Source: Mastigocoleus testarum BC008
GTDB lineage: Bacteria; Cyanobacteriota; Cyanobacteriia; Cyanobacteriales; Nostocaceae
Assembly: GCF_001456025.1 (NCBI RefSeq)
Contig: NZ_LMTZ01000144.1
Location: 1-64,000 of the forward strand
DNA: 64,000 nucleotides
Direction of reading: 5' to 3'
Both the position numbers and the translations under genes were made by a program. The notes under the pieces were generated by a model, which was given only the letters and a program-made list of their open reading frames with translations, had not been told where the DNA came from and ran no database searches. Positions 35,435 to 44,300 of this stretch are shown piece by piece (within the stretch, counting starts at the first letter, position 1; every line of letters begins with the position of its first letter).

Positions 35435-36316
35435 GTGACAGTTAAACCGGACTGGTTGCGGGTAAAAGCGCCGCAATGGCAACGTGTTGGCAATGTCAAA
35501 GAAATTTTGCGGGATTTATCCCTGAATACGGTTTGCGAAGAAGCATCTTGCCCCAATATTGGGGAATGCTTTAATGCCGGAACCGCAACGTTTTTAATTA
35601 TGGGTCCGGCTTGTACCCGCGCTTGTCCCTACTGCGATATTGACTTTGAGAAAAAACCACAGGCTTTAGACCCTACCGAACCAACAAGGTTAGCGCAAGC
35701 CGTTAGTCGCATGAGGCTCAATCATGTGGTGATCACCTCCGTCAACCGCGATGATTTAGAAGATGGTGGAGCTTCCCAGTTTGTTCGTTGCATTGAAGCT
35801 GTGCGGCTGCAATCGCCCCAGACTACTATTGAACTATTGATTCCCGACTTATGCGGTAATTGGAAAGCTTTAGAAATAATTTTGCAAGCACAACCGGAAG
35901 TGTTAAACCACAATACTGAGACTGTTCCTCGTTTATATCGACGGGTACGTCCTCAAGGTAACTACGAACGAACCATAGAATTACTGAAACGTTCTCGCGA
36001 AATCGAACCTAGGGTTTATACTAAGTCAGGTATTATGGTCGGACTAGGTGAAACTGATACCGAGATTCGTCAAGTAATGGAAGATTTACGTGGCGTAGAT
36101 TGTGATATTTTAACTATCGGCCAGTATTTACAACCTACTGCAAAACACTTGGGTGTAAATGAATTTATCCACCCAGATCGATTTGCTGCTTGGAAGGCAT
36201 TTGGCGAGGAAATTGGATTTTTACAAGTGGTTTCCTCTCCTTTAACCAGAAGTTCTTATCATGCAGAGCAAGTTAGGAAATTAATGGAGTTATATCCTCG
36301 AACAAACGGTAGTTAA
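35435..36316 (+). CDS. lipA: Lipoyl synthase
   Basis: A 293-aa radical SAM enzyme that inserts sulfur into the octanoyl group on lipoyl domains. Two Fe-S sites are visible: the auxiliary cluster CEEASCPNIGEC and the SAM cluster ACTRACPYCDI (CxxxCxxC). The family block TVPRLYRRVRPQGNYERTIE and the C-terminal SPLTRSSYHAEQ are also present. The start is the GTG at 35435 (gtgacagttaaaccggac). gpsA begins 9 bp downstream, so the two are probably one transcript. Confidence 0.95.
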   Translation: MTVKPDWLRVKAPQWQRVGNVKEILRDLSLNTVCEEASCPNIGECFNAGTATFLIMGPACTRACPYCDIDFEKKPQALDPTEPTRLAQAVSRMRLNHVVITSVNRDDLEDGGASQFVRCIEAVRLQSPQTTIELLIPDLCGNWKALEIILQAQPEVLNHNTETVPRLYRRVRPQGNYERTIELLKRSREIEPRVYTKSGIMVGLGETDTEIRQVMEDLRGVDCDILTIGQYLQPTAKHLGVNEFIHPDRFAAWKAFGEEIGFLQVVSSPLTRSSYHAEQVRKLMELYPRTNGS

Positions 36317-36324
36317 AGTTAAAA

Positions 36325-37272
36325 GTGATGAATGAGGAAAGATATTGCCATTCTAAAATTTCGATGGCAATTCTCGGAACGGGTGCATGGGGCTCAGCTT
36401 TATCTACTTTGGCGGCAGCAAATGGTTACCATATAAAATTATGGTCGCGAAGGAGCTGTCAAACCCTAACTGAGGTTGTCAAGGATGCTGATATTATTCT
36501 CAGTGCTGTTTCAATGAAGGGAGTAAGAGATATAATCTCTCAACTCCAATTAGTGAAAATATCTCCGAAAACGATTTTAGTTACAGCAACTAAAGGTTTG
36601 GACCCTCAAACTACATGCACCCCATCGCAAATTTGGCAAAAAGCATTTCTTAAAAATCCAGTAGTGGTGCTATCTGGTCCAAATTTATCAAAGGAAATTC
36701 AGAAAGGATTACCTGCAGCAACCGTAGTTGCAAGTAAAATTGATGGGGTTGCAGAAATGGTGCAGTTAATTTTCTCTTCATACCGGTTTAGGGTTTACAC
36801 CAACCATGACCCCTTAGGAGTAGAGTTGGGCGGTACCTTAAAAAATGTCATTGCGATCGCTGCCGGAGTGTGCGATGGTTTGGAACTGGGAACTAACGCC
36901 AAGGCTGCTTTAGTAACTCGTGGTTTAGCTGAAATGGTAAGAGTTGGTGTGGATTGGGGCGCACAACAAGATACTTTTTATGGTTTATCTGGATTGGGAG
37001 ATTTACTCGCAACTTGTAATAGTCCCTTAAGTCGTAACTATCAAGTAGGTTACCAACTCGCAAGTGGGAAAAAACTTTCGGAAATCATCGAAAATTTAGA
37101 AGGAACAGCTGAGGGAGTTAATACTACGCAAGTTTTAGTCAGACGCGCCCGAGTACAAAAAATTTCTATTCCGATTGCAGAACAAGTACATCGTTTGTTA
37201 CAAGCAGAAATATCACCTCAACAAGCACTCTGGGAACTTATGCAACGGGATGTTAAAGCAGAATACGAGTGA
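36325..37272 (+). CDS. gpsA: NAD(P)H-dependent glycerol-3-phosphate dehydrogenase
   Basis: A 315-aa enzyme making glycerol-3-phosphate for membrane lipids. The Rossmann start MAILGTGAWGSALSTLAA sits near residue 14. SGPNLSKEIQKGLPAATVVAS, the catalytic Lys block LGGTLKNVIAIAAGVCDGL and LSGLGDLLATCNSPLSRNYQ follow. Overlapping start candidates are GTG 36325 and ATG 36328, and a third ATG at 36364 would match shorter homologues. Follows lipA by 8 bp. Confidence 0.93.
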   Translation: MMNEERYCHSKISMAILGTGAWGSALSTLAAANGYHIKLWSRRSCQTLTEVVKDADIILSAVSMKGVRDIISQLQLVKISPKTILVTATKGLDPQTTCTPSQIWQKAFLKNPVVVLSGPNLSKEIQKGLPAATVVASKIDGVAEMVQLIFSSYRFRVYTNHDPLGVELGGTLKNVIAIAAGVCDGLELGTNAKAALVTRGLAEMVRVGVDWGAQQDTFYGLSGLGDLLATCNSPLSRNYQVGYQLASGKKLSEIIENLEGTAEGVNTTQVLVRRARVQKISIPIAEQVHRLLQAEISPQQALWELMQRDVKAEYE

Positions 37273-37875
37273 ATTGTTAATATCGGATACATTCTCGAGA
37301 CAACAATATTACATTGTGAGCGTGCATAAGCATCTATTTTTAAACCCTATTATTGAGCATACACTTAAGCACTTACGAAACCGCGTACAAATAAAAAATA
37401 CAGTTCAAAAATAGCAAATACTTTATATAGAGACAATCAGCACACTTAAAAATATTACCTCAGACTACTGCCTCAAAAATATTGTCATCAATTTTCAATA
37501 TTTACGCATAAAAAATTATCAAATCATCAGGAAGACATTTATATAACTATGTAGATATAGCTATGTATAAATGAATTGTGATTTTACTTACATGTTTATA
37601 TCATGCGAGAAAAGTAACAGTCAATCCTATTGCCATAATTTTTGGAATTAGATTTTAGTAAAAATAAGAGCATGCAAAAAGGCTTGGATAGCTATTGGTT
37701 TAGGCATTTGTAGCTCTGTCTTGATATTAATTGTCACATAAAACAATTGAATTTTTGAGAAAAAACTAAATCTCCATCACAAACCGTGTTAGTTATTGCA
37801 AGATCGCGGGAACAATAGCAACAGTTGATTAGCTGACCGCAATCTGTTGTTACCTGGAGCCATTGAGACGAACTT
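37273..37875. other. Intergenic region upstream of sigC
   Basis: A 600-bp AT-rich gap. It presumably carries the sigC promoter(s) and a long leader. I see no gene, tRNA or obvious riboswitch. Confidence 0.45.
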
Positions 37876-39150
37876 ATGCCAGCAACTTCTTTTTACGCAG
37901 ATGCTACCTACGATTCCCAACAGTCTAACCCACAGGTCTTTGACCCCGAAATTGCAGTTGATGAAAGTGAATTACCTACAGATTCTATAGAAGATTTAGA
38001 AATTGCTGCTCAAGAATCTGTAGAATCTGTAGAATCTGTCAGTCATAACACAAATACCAGCAGACGTAGTACAGATTTGGTACGTTTATATCTTCAGGAA
38101 ATTGGACGAGTTCGTCTCTTAGGGAGAGATGAAGAGGTTTCTGAAGCTCAAAAAGTCCAGCGCTATTTACGACTAAGAATTTTACTCTCTGAGTCAGCCA
38201 AGCAGGATCGTGAAGATATTATTTCTAGCTATTTACAAATCGTTGAAATTCATGAGCGTCTAACATCTGAATTAGGACATCGCCCCTCTTTTGAAAGATG
38301 GGCAAAAACTGCTGGAATGGAAGTAGTTGAACTCAAGCAAATGTTGTCCCGAGGTAAACGACGCTGGGCAGAGATTGCTGGTTTGACTGTAGGGGAACTG
38401 GAGAAACTTCAAAGCCAGGGACTACAAGCTAAAGAGCATATGATTAAAGCTAATCTTCGCTTGGTAGTTTCCGTTGCTAAGAAATATCAAAATCGTGGTT
38501 TAGAGTTATTAGATTTAGTCCAAGAAGGTACTTTGGGCTTAGAACGAGCTGTAGAAAAGTTTGACCCCACAAAAGGTTATCGTTTTAGTACCTATGCCTA
38601 TTGGTGGATTCGTCAAGGTATTACTAGAGCGATCGCCACTTCTAGCCGTACTATTCGCCTACCGGTTCACATCACTGAAAAGCTAAATAAAATCAAGAAG
38701 GCTCAACGCAAAATTGCCCAAGAAAAAGGTCGTACCCCTACTTTGGAAGACCTAGCAATTGAGTTAGAAATGACTCCCACTCAAGTTAGAGAAGTTTTAC
38801 TACGAGTTCCCCGTTCAGTCTCTTTGGAAACTAAGGTAGGGAAAGATAAAGATACAGAGTTGGGAGAATTACTCGAAACAGATGGTATTACACCAGAAGA
38901 TATGTTGATGCGAGAATCTTTACAAAGAGACTTGCAAAATCTACTGGCAGATTTAACTACCCGTGAGCGTGATGTTATACTTATGCGCTTCGGCTTGGCT
39001 GACGGTCATCCCTATTCTCTGGCAGAAATCGGACGCGCTTTAGACCTATCGCGGGAGCGAGTACGGCAAATTGAATCCAAAGCATTACAAAAACTTCGCC
39101 AACCCAAGCGACGCAACCTTATTCGCGATTACCTAGAGTCCCTCAGCTAA
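37876..39150 (+). CDS. sigC: Group 2 sigma factor SigC
   Basis: A 424-aa sigma-70 family protein. The acidic N-terminus is followed by region 1.2 (TDLVRLYLQEIGRVRLL), 2.1-2.4 (HMIKANLRLVVSVAKKYQ; FSTYAYWWIRQGITRAIA), 3 and 4.2 (SLAEIGRALDLSRERVRQIE). The long 1.2-2 spacer with ELGHRPSFERWAKTAG and the adjacency to furA point to cyanobacterial SigC, a non-essential sigma used under carbon/nitrogen and heat stress. A short VESVESVS repeat is in the N-terminus. A GC-rich hairpin follows the stop. Confidence 0.88.
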   Translation: MPATSFYADATYDSQQSNPQVFDPEIAVDESELPTDSIEDLEIAAQESVESVESVSHNTNTSRRSTDLVRLYLQEIGRVRLLGRDEEVSEAQKVQRYLRLRILLSESAKQDREDIISSYLQIVEIHERLTSELGHRPSFERWAKTAGMEVVELKQMLSRGKRRWAEIAGLTVGELEKLQSQGLQAKEHMIKANLRLVVSVAKKYQNRGLELLDLVQEGTLGLERAVEKFDPTKGYRFSTYAYWWIRQGITRAIATSSRTIRLPVHITEKLNKIKKAQRKIAQEKGRTPTLEDLAIELEMTPTQVREVLLRVPRSVSLETKVGKDKDTELGELLETDGITPEDMLMRESLQRDLQNLLADLTTRERDVILMRFGLADGHPYSLAEIGRALDLSRERVRQIESKALQKLRQPKRRNLIRDYLESLS

Positions 39151-39159
39151 ATATATGCC

Positions 39160-39175
39160 GGGGGGTTCAACCCCC
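39160..39175 (+). terminator. Hairpin downstream of sigC
   Basis: Five G, TTCAA loop and five C, 10 bp after the sigC stop. It lacks a U-tract but is the only strong hairpin there. Confidence 0.5.
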
Positions 39176-39550
39176 TGAACATAATACAAAATACTCTTTA
39201 GTTACTGAATAATGCTTAGCATTATTTATTTGCTTAAAGTGCACATGTTGATTTGTTAAGTTTTTTGCTTTTTCTGAAATTATGGGAGAAGTAGAAAATT
39301 AACAGGAGTAGAAAAAAAAGATACCATTTTACCTTGCTTATTGTTTCCTATAATTCCTGATTTTGATGCCCTACCTTATAATTTCAAACTTCTGAGCTCT
39401 AGTACATATCCTTCTAATTATCTGAAAAAGAAACTTTGCGCACATCGGTTTGCACTCATGGAAGTGTCAACTTTTCATGACCTTTAAGTTTTTTTTACAA
39501 TTCTTTTCAATAAGCTACAATTGTTGCAAATCATCTAAAGTTTTTGCTAT
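39176..39550. other. Intergenic region upstream of furA
   Basis: About 375 bp of AT-rich sequence with no gene. It should contain the furA promoter and Fur autoregulatory sites; I cannot place them with confidence. Confidence 0.4.
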
Positions 39551-39579
39551 ATTCTCAACTAATGAGCTTTGTTGAGAAT
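39551..39579 (+). promoter_or_regulatory. 9-bp stem-loop just before the furA start
   Basis: attctcaac and gttgagaat form a perfect 9-bp stem around an 11-nt loop, ending 8 bp before the furA ATG. The right arm contains the only SD-like sequence (gagaa), so it could control translation, or be an operator dyad. Confidence 0.6.
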
Positions 39580-39587
39580 TTTTAGCT

Positions 39588-40043
39588 ATGACCGCATACT
39601 CATCTGCCTCACTTAAAGCAGAACTAAACGAAAGAGGTTGGCGATTAACTCCCCAGAGAGAAACAATATTACATATCTTTCAAGAATTACCTCAGGGAGA
39701 GCATCTCAGTGCAGAAGATTTGTATCAGAGACTTGAAGAGCGGGGTGAAGGAATTAGTCTCTCGACAATTTATCGCACCTTAAAACTAATGGCGCGCATG
39801 GGAATTTTACGCGAACTGGACTTGGGAGAAGGTCACAAACATTATGAGATTAATCAGCCCTATCCCCATCACCACCACCATCTAATTTGTATTAGGTGTA
39901 ACGAAACAATTGAGTTTAAAAATGAATCTATTTTGAAAACTGGTGCAAAAACTGCCCAAAAAGAAGGTTATCACTTACTTGATTGCCAGTTAACAATACA
40001 TGGAGTTTGCCCAAAATGCCAGCGCTCCCTAATACCTGTATGA
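39588..40043 (+). CDS. furA: Ferric uptake regulator FurA
   Basis: A 151-aa Fur protein. The winged helix (LTPQRETILHIFQELPQ; SLSTIYRTLKLMARMGIL) is followed by the metal-binding HHHHHLICIRCNETIEF and a C-terminal CPKC pair. With Fe2+ it represses iron acquisition and, in Nostoc, also binds haem. Sequence and the sigC-furA-peptidoglycan-binding gene order match FurA of Anabaena PCC 7120. A hairpin just downstream separates it from the convergent gene. Confidence 0.95.
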   Translation: MTAYSSASLKAELNERGWRLTPQRETILHIFQELPQGEHLSAEDLYQRLEERGEGISLSTIYRTLKLMARMGILRELDLGEGHKHYEINQPYPHHHHHLICIRCNETIEFKNESILKTGAKTAQKEGYHLLDCQLTIHGVCPKCQRSLIPV

Positions 40044-40083
40044 GGCTGTAGTCACAGCAAATGGGAAACGCTGGCATTAATTT

Positions 40084-40105
40084 AAAGTCAAATAAGTTTG
40101 ACTTT
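40084..40105. terminator. Bidirectional hairpin between furA and the convergent gene
   Basis: A perfect 9-bp stem (aaagtcaaa / tttgacttt) with a taag loop, 40 bp after furA. In Nostoc, antisense RNA alpha-furA arises by read-through from the convergent gene, so the strength of this stop matters. Confidence 0.6.
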
Positions 40106-40203
40106 TATATAGCTCATCTTAACCAAGTAACTATATCAACATTAGGACAGAATGAGCGTTTAGATCCGGCCTTGGGTAAACACTGCAAAAAATACTAGAG
40201 ATG

Positions 40204-41343
40204 TTACCAGTAGCGCCCATTTTTGAGATCGTTGAGGCTAATATCATAGAATTGTTGTGCCTGCTTAATTGCGCGTTTGGTGGATTTATCCATCACGCCA
40301 TTAAGTGGTCCTTTATAAAAACCTCTTACTCGCAATCTTCTTTGAACTTCCATAACGCTAAACTGACTCTTGGGAGCAGTTTTAACTTGGCTGTGTAATT
40401 TTCCTCTTGTTGTTGGACCAGCAATACCGCTAGCTGCGAGATAATTATCTGCTTGGAATCTGCGGACTGCAGCGGCGGTATAAGAACCAAAATAGCCGTT
40501 GGGTTCGCCTTTTAGATATCCAGCTTCAATTAATTGTGCTTGCAAAACTCGAACAGCTTCGCCGCGATGACCTTGACGAAGATTATCGGGATTTACTTTT
40601 ACTGAAGTTCTTCTTGCTTCACCGCCGAAACCAATCCCACTTGGTGGTAATTTTTGTCGTGTGTTGGGACCAACTACACCATCGGTATCCAAATTGTAAG
40701 CTTTTTGAAAACGTTTGACTGATTCTTCAGTAATTGGACCAAATATTCCAGTGGCGTTACCGTAGTAATAACCAGCTACGCGCAGTTGTTCTTGTAATAC
40801 TCTAACGACTTCCCCTTCATCTCCTCTTTTCAGGTATTGGGTTGTCTGCTGCTTTTTTACAGGTGTAACTTTAGGAACTTGATTCCTGATAATTCTGGTG
40901 CTGACAATCTGGGTTTGGGTTGGCTTGGATTGAGGTTTGATTTTCGCAGGACGCCAACTTTCTAATTTTTGCAGGGTAGAAACTCCTGCGATTCCATCAG
41001 CTGCAATTCCTGCTGCTTTCTGAAACCGACGAACTGCATCTTCGGTAGGTTTATCATACACTTTAGTAATAGGAGCCTGATAAAACCCAGCTTTTTGTAA
41101 CTGCTGTTGTAAGCCCGATACGGAAGGACCGTTATCTCCTTTTTGTAATGCTAAAGCACTACCTACGGTACTTAACAGAGACACAGTCAGAGCAAGGGGA
41201 AGCAAGTGTTTCCATGCTTTGCTAGAAAACTTCCCCCATTCCGGTGTAATTCCCCGATTCAGCAGTTGACTAAGGAAAATCAATTCACTACTAGGGCAAT
41301 CTTCGTAAGTTGAAGCTAAGTGTAAATACGCAATGTTTTCCAT
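40204..41343 (-). CDS. Peptidoglycan-binding protein with four PG_binding_1 repeats
   Basis: A 379-aa protein. A short cytoplasmic part and a hydrophobic segment (LLPLALTVSLLSTVGSALAL, residues 48-67) act as signal or anchor. Four peptidoglycan-binding repeats follow: LQKGDNGPSVSGLQQQL (~70), LKRGDEGEVVRVLQEQL (~172), LRQGHRGEAVRVLQAQL (~255) and a shorter VMEVQRRLRVRGFYKG (~330). No catalytic domain is attached, so it probably tethers to or senses the cell wall. It is the counterpart of the gene convergent to furA in Nostoc. It begins 15 bp after the cobN stop, suggesting an operon. Confidence 0.85.
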   Translation of the reverse strand: MENIAYLHLASTYEDCPSSELIFLSQLLNRGITPEWGKFSSKAWKHLLPLALTVSLLSTVGSALALQKGDNGPSVSGLQQQLQKAGFYQAPITKVYDKPTEDAVRRFQKAAGIAADGIAGVSTLQKLESWRPAKIKPQSKPTQTQIVSTRIIRNQVPKVTPVKKQQTTQYLKRGDEGEVVRVLQEQLRVAGYYYGNATGIFGPITEESVKRFQKAYNLDTDGVVGPNTRQKLPPSGIGFGGEARRTSVKVNPDNLRQGHRGEAVRVLQAQLIEAGYLKGEPNGYFGSYTAAAVRRFQADNYLAASGIAGPTTRGKLHSQVKTAPKSQFSVMEVQRRLRVRGFYKGPLNGVMDKSTKRAIKQAQQFYDISLNDLKNGRYW

Positions 41344-41358
41344 GTTTACCTCATCCCG

Positions 41359-44300
41359 TTATTTTGTTTCAATCGCTGCTTCGGCTTGATGAACAAGGTT
41401 TCTCAAATTTTCTATTATTTGTATGTTTACATCCTGCCATAAATTGCGCTTATGAGCTTCTAACAATCTTTCCGCAATATCACGTAAAGCATGTGGATTG
41501 TGTTGCTCGATAAAGTCGCAGACTGGGGAATTAAATAAATAAGTATTTGCTATTCCTTCATACATATAATTTTCAACACAGTGGGTTGTAGCATCATAGG
41601 CAAAAAGATAGTCTACTGTTGCGGCAATTTCAAATGCCCCTTTATAGCCATGGCGCATAACTCCGGCGATCCATTTGGGATTAATTACCCGCGAGCGATA
41701 TACTTTGGCAATTTCTGTTTTGAGATGGCGGATTTTGGGGCGAGCAGGAATAGAATTATCGCCAAAATATATTCGAGGATGCTTACCACTGATAGTGCGA
41801 ACTGCTGCAGTTAGACCACCTTGAAATTGGTAGTAATCATCGGAGTCAAGTAAGTCATGTTCGCGATTATCTTGATTGTGCAATACTATTTGCATTTTGC
41901 CCAGACGTTGTTCGAATGCTTCTGGCGCGGATCTTCCTTCACTTTTACCCGTATAAGCATATCCACTCCAATTCATATAAGCACGGGCTAAATCTCGGTC
42001 ATCTGTCCAATTTTGGGATTCAATTAAACCTTGCAGCCCAGCTCCGTAGGCTCCTGGTTTGGAACCAAAGATGCGATAGCGCGATCGCGTCAAGGCTTCT
42101 GATTGTGTCAAACCTAGTTTTTGCCAATGTGCTGTTTCTTGACGTACCTGTGCAGCTAAGGGATTGAGGTGGGGTGGTTCGTCCAATGCAGCAACTGCTG
42201 TAACTGCTTTGTCAAATAAATTGACTAAATTAGGAAAAGCATCCCGGAAAAAACCCGAAATTCTTAAAGTCACATCTACGCGGGGACGACCGAGAACGGA
42301 AAGGGGCAAAATCTCAAAATCTACTACTCTTCTGGCGGTACCATCCCATACAGGTTGTACTCCCAAACAAGCTAAGGCTTCGGCAATATCATCACCTCCA
42401 GTTCGCATTGTGGAGGTTCCCCATACTGATAATCCTAAGGTTTGGGGATATTCACCATGTTCTTGGGTGTAGGATTCGATCAAAGTTTCGGCAGCTTTTC
42501 TACCCACATCCCAGGCTGTTTCTGTGGGTAGGGCACGAATATCTACAGAGTAAAAATTATTGCCAGTTGGTAATACTTCCGGACGTCCGCGGGTAGGTGC
42601 ACCAGCAGGTCCACTGGGAACATATTCACCATTAAGCCCGCGTAGCAAATTTTCAATTTCGCGGTTTGTTTGTTTGAGGGCGTTTAAGAGATTTGATTGG
42701 ATCCAATTTAGTACTGCTTGGGTATGGGATACTCCATTTTCAGATGGTGGTTCGCAAACAGGTTTTTGTTTGCTAGATAGTTGTGTGGTCTGTTGTGTAG
42801 TCTGTTGACTGATACTTTGAACTGAATAATTTTCAATTAAATTTTGGACGAGAAAAGCTGTTTTTTGTTCCAAAATCTCGATCGCATCGCCAATATTTCT
42901 GGATTTATGGGGATTTTTTCCGTGGAATTTTTGTTCGCAGAAATTTTGCTCCGAGGTTTTAGCAGCTAAAATTTTTCTGTCGTTTGCAGATAACTCTGTT
43001 CCTAAATCCGTTGTAATTGGGTCAAAATCTAAACTCCAATCCAGAGCAATGGCTCTGAGTAAACCAGGATATTGGCGGTTCGGGTGACGAGCGATCGCAA
43101 TGATTAAATCTCGTAATTGTCTTCCTTGGGGACATTGACCAAAAATATGTAAACCATCACGAATCTGGGCTTCTTTGAGTTCGCAAAGATAACCATCTAA
43201 ATAGTTCAAAACTGAAAGCTCAAAACTGGAAGCATTTTGAGTATCTTTGTTTTGGTTAGGTTGATTTTGGTTAGTTTGGTTTTGGTTAATTTGGTTCCCA
43301 TTAACTGGGTCATTTGCAATTCCCAGATCGAGATGAAGATTTTCTTTGAGGACCAAAGAATGAATGCGATCGCAAATTAAACTCAAGCGTGAAGGATCTA
43401 AACTTTGGGCTTCATGATACTCATCAATTAAGTTCTCTAGTGTTTGTAGACCGCCATAGAGTTCAGCTCTGGTCAGGGGTGGAGTTAAATGATCTAAAAT
43501 GACCGCCGATGCACGACGTTTAGCTTGGGAACCCTCACCAGGGTCATTAACAATGAAGGGGTAGAAGTGAGGAAGTGCACCCAAAGCAACCTCAGGATAA
43601 CAATTTTCTGATAGGGCTAAACTTTTACCTGGTAGCCATTCCAGATTGCCATGCTTGCCCACATGAATTATTGCATCAGCAGCAAAGCATTCTCTAATCC
43701 AGTAATAAAATGCTAAGTAATCATGGGTTGGTTCCAGATCGGGAGCATGATAATTTAAGCTGGGGTCAAGATCGTAACCCCGAGCGGGCTGAATACCAAT
43801 AAATACATTACCTAAATTCATCCCAGAAACTGAGTATTCACGTTCTTGTTTGGGAAAACCCCAGCGTTGAGAAATACCTGTCTGTATTGATGGGGGTAAA
43901 TTCGCAAAGTATTTAGCATATTCCTTCGCGTCAAGACTTTGTGCAACCGGACGTAACTCCCTTCCTTCTGGGTCATTGGTCACATTTTTTGTCAGATGTT
44001 CGATTAACTCCGTTCCTGTGTGGGGAATATTATCGAGCTGATAACCGGCAAACTTCATCGCCTTAAGAATTTCTACACAACTGGCTGGGGTATCTAATCC
44101 AACGCCATTTGCTAAACGTCCATCCCGGGTAGGATAATTAGCCAAAATCATGGCGATACGACGTTCCTCAGGTGGTTTAGCAGATAACTTGACCCAGTTT
44201 GTTGCCAAATCAGCAACAAATTCTATCCGCGAACTTTTTGGTTCATAAACCACTACATCTGTTTCCAGGGAGGAATTGCGGCTCTGTAAAGTTTTAAAAG

